From Halopseudomonas xiamenensis (GTDB lineage Bacteria > Pseudomonadota > Gammaproteobacteria > Pseudomonadales > Pseudomonadaceae): a stretch of 56,734 nucleotides of DNA. Of the stretch, positions 28,345 to 37,625 are shown piece by piece. The stretch is taken from positions 1 through 56,734 of the forward strand of contig NZ_JACLGO010000030.1 of the NCBI RefSeq assembly GCF_014219065.1, given 5' to 3'. The position numbers and the translations under genes were made by a program. Numbering within the stretch: position 1 is the stretch's first letter; the number at the start of each line of letters is the position of its first letter. The notes beneath the pieces were generated by a model. It was not told where the DNA came from and ran no database searches. It saw only the letters and a program-made list of their open reading frames with translations.

Positions 28345-29721
28345 TCAGCGTACCCCTGCAGCCCTCAGAGCGGCCGGAGTGAACTGGTTGTAGGTCGGCG
28401 GAGTGCCACCGAACTGAGGCGCGGAAGCCTCTTCGGTGTACATGCCCAGGGCGATGTAACGACCTGCCAGCAGGTCATACAAGGTCTCCAGAGCGTAACC
28501 GGGGATCTGGTGCTTGTAGTTGAAGGAAATATGCCCTTCACCAACACGCCACAGGGTGCCACGGCCGTCGTAGTGGTCAGCCAGACCGATCTGCCAGGAG
28601 TCCTCATCGACGAAGAAGTTACGTTGTGCGTAGATATGACGCTGGCCCTGTTTCACGTCACCCTGTACTTCCCATACGCGATGCAGCTCGAAGCGCGTAT
28701 GTTCGGGATTCACGTGGCCCGCTTTCAGTACATCCGCGTACTTCAGCCCTGGTTGGGTCAGCTTGCCGGAGTTGTATGGCAGGTAGATTTCCTTCTTGCC
28801 AACCAGCGTCCAGTTGTAGCGGTCGGGTGCACCGTTGTACATCGAGAAGTTATCCGATGTGCGCATACCATCCGATGCGGTACCCGGACCATCGTAGGCT
28901 ACCTGTGGAGCACGACGTACCCGGCGCTGACCAGCGTTGTATACCCACGCCATGCGCGGCTCTTTCAACTGATCGAGGCTGTCATGCACCAGCAGCACGT
29001 TACCGGCCAGACGCGCCGGCGCGTTCACCCGCTGCTTGAAGAACAGCAGCGTGTTGGGCATGGTGGTGGCATCGATATCGGGCATCAGGTTCGGATAGCC
29101 CACTTCCTCTTCCAGCTTGATCAGCGTATAGGAACCATTGGTCTGCGGCATGGCCTGCATGTACCAGCGATGCACGTTCAGACGGTAGCGCGTCATGTGG
29201 TTCCAGATCACTTCCGCACCGGACTTAGGTACCGGGAAGACGAAGGAAGCGCCGGGAGTGACGTTCTCGATACCGTCACCACCATTCACCAGCTTGGCCT
29301 GACCGGCAGTCTGCTTGACCTGGTCATAGACACGCTGGGGAAAGCCAACTGTACGCTGGGTCTTGTAGACCGGCATACGGAAGGTTTCCGGATAACGCTC
29401 GAACATCGCAACCTGGCCAGGAGTCAGGTTGTCCCTGTACTGCTGGTAGTTCTGCGCGGTGATGACGAACTCAGCCTGTTCGCCCTCGAACGGGTTTTGC
29501 AGGAAGTTGTTGGGCAAGTCATTACCCGCGTCCGTCGGCAGGCCACCGGTCCACTCAGGGATGGTACCTGCCGCGTTACCTGCCTTTTCCGCCCCGATCG
29601 GGGTCAGGGAGTTGCCCAACTGATCGATTTCAGACTGGTTGAGGCTCTGGGCCGAGACAGCGGTGGCAACCAGGCTCAATGCCAGGCCGCAGGCGCCAAT
29701 TATCATTTTCTGCATATGCAT
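28345..29721 (-). CDS. DUF1329 outer-membrane lipoprotein-sorting-like protein
   Basis: The 458-residue exported protein has a Sec signal peptide (MIIGACGLALSLVATAVSAQ) cut near residue 25. The mature part matches DUF1329, a LolA/LolB-like fold family nearly always encoded beside DUF1302 in Pseudomonas and relatives. WTGGLPT near the N-terminus and RRVRRAPQVAYDGPGT are typical. Its role is unproven; proposals link the pair to outer-membrane traffic of hydrophobic compounds together with RND pumps. RBS AGGAGAG precedes the ATG. It is co-transcribed with the DUF1302 gene 18 bases upstream, and an intrinsic terminator follows. Confidence 0.88.
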   Translation of the reverse strand: MHMQKMIIGACGLALSLVATAVSAQSLNQSEIDQLGNSLTPIGAEKAGNAAGTIPEWTGGLPTDAGNDLPNNFLQNPFEGEQAEFVITAQNYQQYRDNLTPGQVAMFERYPETFRMPVYKTQRTVGFPQRVYDQVKQTAGQAKLVNGGDGIENVTPGASFVFPVPKSGAEVIWNHMTRYRLNVHRWYMQAMPQTNGSYTLIKLEEEVGYPNLMPDIDATTMPNTLLFFKQRVNAPARLAGNVLLVHDSLDQLKEPRMAWVYNAGQRRVRRAPQVAYDGPGTASDGMRTSDNFSMYNGAPDRYNWTLVGKKEIYLPYNSGKLTQPGLKYADVLKAGHVNPEHTRFELHRVWEVQGDVKQGQRHIYAQRNFFVDEDSWQIGLADHYDGRGTLWRVGEGHISFNYKHQIPGYALETLYDLLAGRYIALGMYTEEASAPQFGGTPPTYNQFTPAALRAAGVR

Positions 29722-29739
29722 TTTTCTCTCCTAGCCTGC

Positions 29740-31581
29740 TTAGAAACTTACGCCAAAGCTGACGGCGGCGAAGTCGCGGTCAACCAGAGTGTTGTACTTG
29801 CCATCAAAGAAGTTGGTGTAGCTGATGCTGGCGTTGTACTTGTTGGCGTAATCGGCATTCAGGCCGACGCTGATCGACTTGGCATTTTCCACGAAGTTCG
29901 GGCTGTAACCTTCAACGTCATGCGACCAGGCGATGTTCGGGCTCAGGTTGATTCCGGCAAACACGTTGCTGTAATCCAGGGCTGCGCGCAGACGATAGCC
30001 CCAGGAAAAGTCGGTGAAGAAACCGTCGTTTTCACACCAACTTGGTGCTCTCGATGAGTTAGCCTCGGAAGCACAGGTTCCCGTAGCTTGCCCATCCCCA
30101 GCCTGCCAAGGACTTTGGCCGAACAGAGAGTCACGACCATACTTGGGCCCATTACCACTGATGCCACCGATATGGTTGAAGGCAACCTCGCCGATCAAGG
30201 ATAGACGACTGGCTCCCCAGATACGGTCAATGAAATGTACCGCGTTCAAAGACCCCTGAACGAAGTCCTTGCGATCATAACCTCGGATATAGTCACCCGC
30301 TGCCCACGGACCACCGCGGTGGGTGTTGTCACCCGGCGCCACGAAATCAGAAAGGGCCGCACGACTCATGTCCCCGGAGTTGATCTGGATCGGCATATTC
30401 GGACGATAACTCAGTTCACCGGCAACCGAGGTCCCCCCAATATCAGTGCCAAAGCTGACACCATACAGACGGATGTCTTCCGGATGCTCGAAGAAGTAAC
30501 CGGCAAGCCCCAGAGTTCCATCAATACCTGCTACTGCACCTGGTCCAGGACCACCCTTGATATTGGAGTAGATGGGGGCCCGACTATGGTAGTTCATGGC
30601 ATAGAAGCCAAATTCAGTATTATTCAGCTGAGGCACGAACCAGCGCATCGCCACACCGAATTGCCCACTATCACTGGCGTCCTTGTTTTTGCTTGTCCTC
30701 ACGATATAGGAAGCGTAGGTACCCAGATCCGGATGCTGGAAGCCGTTCGGCAGACCAGGATGGCCGTGCGGAAGATCTGGACCGACCCAAACCAAGCGAT
30801 CATTACACCCTTCGCCAACCACATCAGAAGTAGAGAAGAACGTACCGCAGTTGTCAGCGATGGTTCCATGCCATTTCAACTGATAGAACGCTTCGAGAGT
30901 CACGTTTTCGGTCAGACCCTGGGACAAATACAGCATCTCGACCGGCATCAGACCTTCTTTCAGCTCGGCACCAGGGCGGCGGAATGCAGAGGCATCGATC
31001 GGGTTGATCGTGTTGATACCGTTTTGTACAAAGATACCTTCACCCCAGCTGACCACCTGGCGACCCAGACGCACGTTGCCAGGGTTATTGCCGATGGAAT
31101 AGTTGTGGTAGACGAAGGCATCGAGCAGTTGGATGCCGGAGCCCTTCTGCAAGGGGTGGCGGCCTGAATCACTGATGTCGTAGAAACGTTGGCTGCCATC
31201 CTTGGTTTCGAAGTCGTACCAGTAGTTGCCACGGATAAAGGCACCTGACTGACCGTAACGCAGCTCCAGATCATGGGAGCCCTTGAATATCTTGGAGAAG
31301 ACGTCTCCCTTCTTGTAGTTCAAACGGCCATCATCCGATGTCCGGGCAGCAGCCGTACCACCGGTAATAGGCACACCCGCGTCGTTCACTACTTGCGGAA
31401 AGGTAAAACGCTTATCGCGATTGGCCGTCGATACGCTAGCACCGATCGACAGCTGCGAGTCAAGTTGACCTTCAATTGCACCGATGTTGAAGTTCACCGC
31501 ATTTGCCGAGCCTGCGAAGCTGGCAAGCCCGATTGCCAGAGGCAATGCAGCCAGCGCCCAAGCATGCTTTGTTTTTGTCAT
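29740..31581 (-). CDS. DUF1302 outer-membrane protein, copy 1
   Basis: The 613-residue secreted protein has a signal peptide (ALAALPLAIGLASFAGSANA) and a predicted beta-barrel ending in phenylalanine (AAVSFGVSF), the usual outer-membrane insertion signal. It belongs to DUF1302. Conserved blocks shared with the copy at 33181 include GSHDLELRYGQSGAFIRGNY, VRLGRQVVSWGEG and NPIDASAFRRPGAE. It probably forms a channel or carrier for hydrophobic substrates together with DUF1329; the substrate is unknown. GGAG lies eight bases before the ATG. It is divergent from the AraC-family gene, which may control it. Confidence 0.88.
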   Translation of the reverse strand: MTKTKHAWALAALPLAIGLASFAGSANAVNFNIGAIEGQLDSQLSIGASVSTANRDKRFTFPQVVNDAGVPITGGTAAARTSDDGRLNYKKGDVFSKIFKGSHDLELRYGQSGAFIRGNYWYDFETKDGSQRFYDISDSGRHPLQKGSGIQLLDAFVYHNYSIGNNPGNVRLGRQVVSWGEGIFVQNGINTINPIDASAFRRPGAELKEGLMPVEMLYLSQGLTENVTLEAFYQLKWHGTIADNCGTFFSTSDVVGEGCNDRLVWVGPDLPHGHPGLPNGFQHPDLGTYASYIVRTSKNKDASDSGQFGVAMRWFVPQLNNTEFGFYAMNYHSRAPIYSNIKGGPGPGAVAGIDGTLGLAGYFFEHPEDIRLYGVSFGTDIGGTSVAGELSYRPNMPIQINSGDMSRAALSDFVAPGDNTHRGGPWAAGDYIRGYDRKDFVQGSLNAVHFIDRIWGASRLSLIGEVAFNHIGGISGNGPKYGRDSLFGQSPWQAGDGQATGTCASEANSSRAPSWCENDGFFTDFSWGYRLRAALDYSNVFAGINLSPNIAWSHDVEGYSPNFVENAKSISVGLNADYANKYNASISYTNFFDGKYNTLVDRDFAAVSFGVSF

Positions 31582-31845
31582 TGTGCTGCTCCGTTAGATT
31601 GGATCCATACCATCTGGCCTTGGGGGAGCCAGGCGGTCGCTATCAAGTCTGTCATGGAGCGCCGAAACGAATTGGCCGATTCGGACCAATGCCTTGGCCG
31701 CGCAGGACATTCATTTGATGAATGTGATCGATTTCTCCGCAGCAATAGTCTGTTGTATTTTTTTGCATAATGGCTGCAGCTGCTCTATGTTATGTCTCAA
31801 CGACAAGAATCGTTACAAATAAGAACAACAAGAGGAAAGGCCGGC
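31582..31845. other. Divergent regulatory gap between DUF1302 and the AraC-type gene
   Basis: These 264 bases contain no gene I can support. AT-rich stretches (TTTTTTTGCATAATGG near 31757, AAGAATCGTTACAAATAAG near 31804) are candidate promoter parts for the regulator, but I could not fix a -35/-10 pair with confidence. Confidence 0.4.
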
Positions 31846-32898
31846 ATGAGCCACGTACTTCCGCCACTTCCCTGCCATCGACTCAAGGAACGAGCGTTAT
31901 GGGCCCGGGGCATCATTCAAGCATTAAGTACCTATGGGAAACAGATTCGCGATCTGCCCGACGACCTGGCCTCCTACGCGGGTCCCGATGATCTGAGTCT
32001 GCGCCACGTCAGCCAGACTGACATGAATCGCCTCTGGCACGCAGCGGCCAGCCTGAGCAAGGACGACTGTTTCGCCCTTCGTATGGGTCTGGGTTTCACC
32101 AGTCCGACGATGCAATTACTAGCCCTCACAGCCCGCTCCAGTGAGACAGCTGGCGCAGCTGTCCAACGTATCGTGCGTTTCATCCAGGTCTTCAGCACCC
32201 AAGTGCAGCTATATTCGGTCGAAGACGAGCATTCAGTGACAGTGTATTTCGAAGCCAAGGGGGCTGCCCATCCCCTGCAAATTGAGGCATTGGTCTCCCG
32301 CTGCGTCAACTCATGGAAGGAAATGGAAACGGAAAACCTGCCGCTGATCATGGAAGTCCGCCTTGGCGGAGAAGCCGAAAAGCGACGTGAGGAATGCGAG
32401 CAGATTCTCGGCACACGGGTCCGCCTGGGCAGTAAGCGCATAGCCGTACGCCTCAACCGCCGGGCCCTGGATACCCGCCTGCCGACCAGCGATGCCTTCC
32501 TGCTGAAACGCCTGGATGCGTCCCTGGAAGATATGCTCGAGGACCTGCCCAATGTGGACTTTGCCGAGCAGGTCAAGCAGCGCATCCGCGTGCTACTGTC
32601 CGAGCGGGAGATATCCGAGGAGCTGGTCGCCCTGCCCTTCAACGTCAGCCCGCGACACCTGCGGCGCAAGCTCAGCGAAACCTGCACCACCTATGAAAAA
32701 CTGCTGGATGAAGTACGCATGGAGCTGGCCATCAGGTTGATCCAGGAAAACCGCCTGAACCTGGGGCGTATCGCCTTCGAACTGGGCTTTCTCGACCCCA
32801 GCAGCTTCACCCGCGCCTTCCGCCGCTGGACCAGCATGAGCCCAACCGCTTTCCGCGAGCAGACGCTGGGCCGGCCGGTGGGCACGGTACTGGTGTAA
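31846..32898 (+). CDS. AraC-family transcriptional regulator (OruR/ArgR-like group)
   Basis: The 350-residue protein has an N-terminal arabinose-binding-like domain of the type found in OruR- and MmsR-like Pseudomonas regulators (about 1-200) and a C-terminal AraC DNA-binding domain (about 265-340). In the latter, LPFNVSPRHLRRKLSE is the first helix-turn-helix and IAFELGFLDPSSFTRAFRRW is the conserved second. ATG 31846 follows AGAGGAAAGG at a good distance, so I prefer it to the ATG 18 codons upstream. It sits between two DUF1302 genes and probably regulates one or both in response to an unknown, possibly lipid-like, effector. Confidence 0.88.
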   Translation: MSHVLPPLPCHRLKERALWARGIIQALSTYGKQIRDLPDDLASYAGPDDLSLRHVSQTDMNRLWHAAASLSKDDCFALRMGLGFTSPTMQLLALTARSSETAGAAVQRIVRFIQVFSTQVQLYSVEDEHSVTVYFEAKGAAHPLQIEALVSRCVNSWKEMETENLPLIMEVRLGGEAEKRREECEQILGTRVRLGSKRIAVRLNRRALDTRLPTSDAFLLKRLDASLEDMLEDLPNVDFAEQVKQRIRVLLSEREISEELVALPFNVSPRHLRRKLSETCTTYEKLLDEVRMELAIRLIQENRLNLGRIAFELGFLDPSSFTRAFRRWTSMSPTAFREQTLGRPVGTVLV

Positions 32899-32909
32899 GT
32901 GACAGAAGC

Positions 32910-32930
32910 GGCCCAGGCTCCCCCTGGGCC
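32910..32930 (+). terminator. Hairpin after the AraC-type gene
   Basis: An 8-bp stem GGCCCAGG/CCTGGGCC with a CTCCC loop starts eleven bases after the stop. No T-run follows, so it is at best a weak terminator; the repeats beginning at 32938 may add to it. Confidence 0.4.
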
Positions 32931-32937
32931 CTGCCAC

Positions 32938-33120
32938 CGTCATCCTTCGCTTCTCCCCCGTTGTACCGTTTCTACACGTCATCCTTCGCCCCTCCCCGTC
33001 ATCCTTCGCCCCTCGCCGTCATCCTCGGCGCAGGCCGAGGATCCATGGTGCCGGTCAGATCGGAGTGGCCGGTGGATCCTTCGCCTTCGCGAAGGATGAC
33101 GGCGAGGGGCGAAGGATGAC
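32938..33120. repeat. Composite palindrome, CGAAGGATCC/GGATCCTCGG family, copy 2 with tandem half-units
   Basis: Several CGTCATCCTTCGC half-units (from 32939, 32979, 32998) lead into a full element at 33018-33104 in the opposite orientation to copies 1 and 3: GTCATCCTCGGCGCAGGCCG first, then GGATCCTTCGCCTTCGCGAA and GGATGAC. More GGCGAAGGATGAC half-units follow. It lies between the convergent AraC-type and second DUF1302 genes. Confidence 0.85.
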
Positions 33121-33180
33121 CGAGAGAGGCAAGGGATGACGGTGTGAAGATAGAGAAAGCCGTTCCAGCTTCAGCAAAAC

Positions 33181-34977
33181 CTAGAAACTCACCCCAAAAC
33201 TCAGCGCCGCAAAGTCCCGGTCTTTCAGTACGTTATACTTGCCATCGAAGAAGTTGGTATAGCTGATGCTGGCGTTGTACTTGTTCGCATAGTCGGCGTT
33301 CAACCCAATGCTCACCGACTTGGCATCCTCGATGAAGTTCGGCCCATAGCCATCCACATCATGGGACCAGGCGATACTCGGATTCAGGTTGATCCCGGCA
33401 ATCACGTTGCTGTATTCCAATCCAGCCCGTATCCGATATCCCCACGAGGAACGCGTCACATAACCTTTATTTTCACACCAGCGGGCATTCTCCGGACGCT
33501 GGCCGTGGCACTGGCCATCCGCTGTCGGCCCCTGCCCGAATAGCGGATCACGGCCATAGCGCGTACTACCCGGCCCGCTCTCCAGGCCACCGATATAGTT
33601 GAAGCCAACCTCCCCGGCCAGGCTCAGACGACTGGCGCCCAGGACCCGGTCGATCAGGTGAACCATCGACACCTGCGCCTGCCACAACTCCTTGCGCCGA
33701 TAACCATGAATCTCATCGAGCGGCTGCAGCGCAACCGCATCACCGTTGAAAACCGGCGTCGGATAGAGATAACCGAGTACATCGGCGGGAATGGCGGTGA
33801 GGCTGAGATCGGAGGTGTTTATCTGCAGATTGTAGTTGGGCCGGTAGCTGATCTCACCCGCCAGTGTCGAGCCGGCCACGCTGGTCTGGAAGCTCAGCCC
33901 ATAGAGCCGGATATCTTCCGGATACTCCAGGAAGTAACCTGCCGGCCCGCTGACACCATCCACTCCAGGCACGCCGGGTACGACCGCATCGTAGCCCCGC
34001 ACCACGGAAAAGGCGGGAACCCGGCTGTGATAGTTCATCGCGTACAGACCAAACTCGGTGTCGTTGAGCTGCGGCACGAACCAGCGCAGGGCAACACCAT
34101 ACTGACCGCTGTCACCCGCATCCCGGTCCTTGCCGTAGCGCGCGTTGTAGTCAGTGGTCATGTTGCTCGGCGGATAGATGATATCCGGCGCCGCACCATG
34201 TGGCCGGTCCACCGCCAACCCGAGCCGATCATTACAGCCCTTGGCCAGGGTATCGCTGGCAGAAAAGAAAGTGCCGCAGTTATCGACCACGCTGGGCGCC
34301 CACTTCAGCTGGTAGAACAGCTCTGCGGTCAGGTTCGCTGTGAGGCCCTGGGACAGGTACAGCATCTCGACAGGGATCAGCCCCTCCTTGATCTCCGCCC
34401 CGGGGCGGCGGAAGGCCGATGCGTCGATCGGATTGATGGTATTGATCGAGTTGCTGATGAACATGCTCTCGCCCCAACTGACCACCTGACGCCCCAGGCG
34501 CACATGCCCGGGGTTATTGCCGATGGTGTAGTTGTGGTAGACGAAGGCATCCATCAGCGCGATGCCCGAGCCCTTCTGCAAGAGATCGCGACCATCATCA
34601 CGGATATCGTAGAACTCCTGGCTGCCATCCTTGACCTCGAAGTCATACCAGTACTTGCCGCGCAGGAAAGCGCCGGAGTCACGATAACGCAGCTCCAGGT
34701 CGTGGCTGCCCTTGAATATCCGGGAGAAGATATCGCCCTTGTCGAAATTGAGCCGCCCATCGTCCGTGGTCTTGGCTGCGGCCCTGCCACCGTTGTACGG
34801 ATCGATGAAATCCGAAGACGGAGCCGACGTCGCCCAGCTGACGCCGATGGACAGCTCACTATCAAACTGCCCCTCAAGCTCCCCCCAGGAGAAAGAAGCC
34901 GCCTGCGCCAGCGGCGAGAACGTCAGGCCGATGGCCAGCGGAAGCAATGCCAATGGTCGTGGATCGTTTCTTGTCAT
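33181..34977 (-). CDS. DUF1302 outer-membrane protein, copy 2
   Basis: The product has 598 residues from the ATG giving MTRNDPRPLALLPL. A GTG 14 codons upstream is less likely, since AAAGGGA precedes the ATG. The signal peptide ends near SPLAQAA. The barrel-like body parallels the paralogue at 29740 over its whole length, including VRLGRQVVSWGES, DASAFRRPGAEIKEG and the C-terminal YTNFFDGKYN and SFGVSF. It is an outer-membrane protein of unknown substrate. Unlike copy 1 it has no adjacent DUF1329 gene, so it stands as a single gene, possibly controlled by the AraC-type protein encoded opposite. Confidence 0.87.
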   Translation of the reverse strand: MTRNDPRPLALLPLAIGLTFSPLAQAASFSWGELEGQFDSELSIGVSWATSAPSSDFIDPYNGGRAAAKTTDDGRLNFDKGDIFSRIFKGSHDLELRYRDSGAFLRGKYWYDFEVKDGSQEFYDIRDDGRDLLQKGSGIALMDAFVYHNYTIGNNPGHVRLGRQVVSWGESMFISNSINTINPIDASAFRRPGAEIKEGLIPVEMLYLSQGLTANLTAELFYQLKWAPSVVDNCGTFFSASDTLAKGCNDRLGLAVDRPHGAAPDIIYPPSNMTTDYNARYGKDRDAGDSGQYGVALRWFVPQLNDTEFGLYAMNYHSRVPAFSVVRGYDAVVPGVPGVDGVSGPAGYFLEYPEDIRLYGLSFQTSVAGSTLAGEISYRPNYNLQINTSDLSLTAIPADVLGYLYPTPVFNGDAVALQPLDEIHGYRRKELWQAQVSMVHLIDRVLGASRLSLAGEVGFNYIGGLESGPGSTRYGRDPLFGQGPTADGQCHGQRPENARWCENKGYVTRSSWGYRIRAGLEYSNVIAGINLNPSIAWSHDVDGYGPNFIEDAKSVSIGLNADYANKYNASISYTNFFDGKYNVLKDRDFAALSFGVSF

Positions 34978-35262
34978 TGTTCTAATCCCTTTGTGTTGTT
35001 CCAACTCCGTCAGGAGCACAAAAGGAGATTAGCACCACATGAATGAATGTTCATTTCTTTTTTGAGGTGCATATCAAATGACAGGAATTGACGCTATGTG
35101 CTGCCCAACCGCCGCAAGGCGTAGCGCAGGCGCGCTACACCCCGAGAGCCACATTCCGGGTTGTCGAGCGGCTCGGGCCGCGATCGGACTCGACGACAGG
35201 GCTACCTAAAAACTACCAGGAGGGTAGCCCCAACGCAGACCGGTACGCCACACCCACCCTGA
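34978..35262. repeat. Gap between the second DUF1302 gene and wbpM, with two palindrome units
   Basis: No gene is supported. The palindrome GGCGTAGCGCAGGCGCGCTA (from 35118) and the longer unit GGGTTGTCGAGCGGCTCGGG to ACTCGACGAC (35158-35197) belong to the two families clustered before glmS. ATGAATGAATGTTCATTTC near 35040-35058 is AT-rich and may be part of the DUF1302 promoter. Confidence 0.65.
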
Positions 35263-37305
35263 TCACCCAGCAGCAATATCCTTGCCGACGCCAGGCGACT
35301 CTTCCTGCCTGGCATGCTGCTCATACAACAGGTCGACGATACCATTGGTAGGCGCATACCCCTGTACGGTAGCCAGCAGGGTTTCGCGTACCTGGTTGTA
35401 GTCATCCTCGCGCACCGCCTCACGCAGGGTATCCAGGATCGGCAGCAAGGCGCTCCAGGTCGTATACACTTCATTGGCCCGGTGGATCTTGCTGTGCGCA
35501 GTGGCCTCAGGGTTATCCCCGATCAGCAGTTCCTCATACAGCTTCTCGCCCGGACGCAGGCCGCTGAAGGTAATGGCGATATCACCGTTGGGGTTGATCT
35601 CATCGCGGACCGTCAGGCCCGACAGCATGACCATCTTGCGCGCCAACCCGAGGATGGTCACCGGCTCGCCCATGTCCAGCACGAACACGTCACCACCCTG
35701 CCCCATGGCCCCGGCCTGGATCACCAGCTGCGCTGCCTCGGGGATGGTCATGAAGTAACGGGTGATGTCCGGGTGGGTCACGGTAATCGGGCCACCACGG
35801 CGAATTTGCTCACGGAAACGCGGAATCACCGAACCGGAAGACCCCAGCACATTCCCGAAACGCACCATGGTGAAGCGGGTCCGGTTGACCTGGTTGACCG
35901 ATGGCGTCTCTCCCCACAAGTGCGGCGCCTGCTCACGGCTCAGCGCCTGCAGTACCAGCTCAGCCAGGCGTTTGGTCGAGCCCATCACATTGGTCGGGCG
36001 CACCGCCTTGTCAGTGGAGATCAGCACGAAGTTCTCCACCCGGCACTTGATCGCCGCCTGCGCCGCATTCAGGGTACCGAACACATTGTTCATGATGCCT
36101 TCGGCGATATTGTGCTCCACCATGGGCACATGCTTGTAGGCCGCGGCATGGTAGATGGTATTGATCTTCCAGGCGCCGATCACATCCTGCAGGCGCCCGA
36201 AATTGCGAATGGAGCCCATGATCGGCACCAGCTGGATATCCAGCTTGCGGGTGCGAATCCAGCCTTCCAGTTCACTGTGAATCTCGTACAGGGCGAACTC
36301 GCTGTGCTCGAACAGCACCAGGGTAGTCGGCTCGGACTGGACGATCTGGCGGCACAGCTCACTGCCGATCGAACCACCGGCACCGGTCACCATCACTGCC
36401 TGGCCCTTGATGCAACGCTGGAACAGCGACGGGTCCGGCGGTACCGGATCGCGGCCCAGCAGGTCGGCGATATCCACTTCCTGCAGATCGTCGACCTTCA
36501 CCTTGCCACAGGCCAGATCCATGATGCCGGGGATGGTACGCACGTGCACACCATGGCCCTGCAGATTGGTCAGGATTTCCTGGCGGCGCGAGCGCGGCGC
36601 CGAAGGCAATGCCAGGAACAGCTCCGCCACGCCGGTATCAGCGATCATGCTGCCGACCTGGTCACCGGAATACACCTTCAACCCACCAATGGTCCGGCCG
36701 ACCAGCCGCGGATCATCGTCAACGAAGGCCAATGCCTTGTACAGACGACCGACCTTCAACGACGCCAGCAATTGCAGACCAGCGGCGCCCGCTCCGTAGA
36801 TAGCCACCGGCTGGCCGCCATGCTCGCTGTCCTTATCCTTGTTATGGTGCAGCACCGGCAGGCCCGCGGTCAGCCAGTCGCCCATAAAATACTCACGCGC
36901 CAGCAGGCGCAGGCCGCCAATCAGGATCAGGCTCAGCGCCCAATAGGAAAAATACACCGAGCGCGGAAACAACACATCCCAGCCCAGGTCCTTGGCCACC
37001 AGCAGAACAAAAGCGAATGCCAGAAAGCCCAGCGTGACCGCCTTGGCGATGCAATACAGCGCCACGTTACCGAAATGCCGCATGACCGCGCGGTACATGC
37101 CCGTACGTACATACAGCGGAATGGCCAGCAAAGGCCCAAGCAGGAACAGGAACCCCTGCCCGTTCTCCGGCCAGGTCCAGCCCTCGTCACCCAGTCGCAG
37201 ATATAAAGCCAACCACAGGGCCAGCGACAACAATATGACATCGGCCACGATCTGGATGGAACGTTTCTGGCCATGACTCAATTCGATCAGTTGTTCTTTC
37301 AGCAC
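35263..37305 (-). CDS. wbpM: WbpM-type UDP-GlcNAc 4,6-dehydratase, membrane-bound
   Basis: This inner-membrane enzyme of the CapD/WbpM family makes UDP-4-keto-6-deoxy sugars for O antigen. About four membrane spans (residues 17-140) are followed by a first Rossmann domain (IYGAGAAGLQL) and then the catalytic SDR domain with TGAGGSIGSELCRQI. The catalytic segment reads STDKAVRPTNVMGSTKR, with Met in place of the usual SDR Tyr, as is normal for WbpM. The start is uncertain. The GTG at 37305 (VLKEQLIELSHGQKRS, 680 residues) aligns with family N-termini and follows AGAGG; a GTG at 37419 would add 38 residues. It is last in the minus-strand LPS block. Confidence 0.9.
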   Translation of the reverse strand: MLKEQLIELSHGQKRSIQIVADVILLSLALWLALYLRLGDEGWTWPENGQGFLFLLGPLLAIPLYVRTGMYRAVMRHFGNVALYCIAKAVTLGFLAFAFVLLVAKDLGWDVLFPRSVYFSYWALSLILIGGLRLLAREYFMGDWLTAGLPVLHHNKDKDSEHGGQPVAIYGAGAAGLQLLASLKVGRLYKALAFVDDDPRLVGRTIGGLKVYSGDQVGSMIADTGVAELFLALPSAPRSRRQEILTNLQGHGVHVRTIPGIMDLACGKVKVDDLQEVDIADLLGRDPVPPDPSLFQRCIKGQAVMVTGAGGSIGSELCRQIVQSEPTTLVLFEHSEFALYEIHSELEGWIRTRKLDIQLVPIMGSIRNFGRLQDVIGAWKINTIYHAAAYKHVPMVEHNIAEGIMNNVFGTLNAAQAAIKCRVENFVLISTDKAVRPTNVMGSTKRLAELVLQALSREQAPHLWGETPSVNQVNRTRFTMVRFGNVLGSSGSVIPRFREQIRRGGPITVTHPDITRYFMTIPEAAQLVIQAGAMGQGGDVFVLDMGEPVTILGLARKMVMLSGLTVRDEINPNGDIAITFSGLRPGEKLYEELLIGDNPEATAHSKIHRANEVYTTWSALLPILDTLREAVREDDYNQVRETLLATVQGYAPTNGIVDLLYEQHARQEESPGVGKDIAAG

Positions 37306-37501
37306 CGACTCAAACCTCTGATGATGATAACTGGGAACATCCGCTGCTCTAGTGCGACAGCGATATGTTACAGAATGTTCCAGGTCTTTTTTATCTTCAA
37401 CACTCTCGGGTTCCCTCACTACCGCCCTCGACCTCCCTCGTCATCCCAGGCGTCTCCCTCGCGATCCTTCGTTCCTCACCCGTCACCCTTCGCTCCTCCA
37501 T

Positions 37502-37586
37502 CGTCATCCTTCGCGAAGGCGAAGGATCCACCCGCTACACAGAGTAGGCCAGGACCCTGGATCCTCGGCCTGCGCCGAGGATGACG
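37502..37586. repeat. Composite palindrome, CGAAGGATCC/GGATCCTCGG family, copy 3
   Basis: GTCATCCTTCGCGAAGGCGA opens the element and GGATCCTCGGCCTGCGCCGA with GGATGAC closes it, in the same orientation as copy 1 at 28.16 kb. Looser half-units lie at 37438-37500. Together they fill most of the 320 bases between galE and wbpM, and no gene is seen there. Confidence 0.85.
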
Positions 37587-37625
37587 AAGGGGGGCCGACG
37601 ATGACTGGAAAGAGGCCGAAGACAC

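Noticed and set aside
35314..37206. 630-codon plus-strand frame opposite wbpM
   Set aside because: Antisense of clear WbpM coding sequence; no recognisable domain or RBS.
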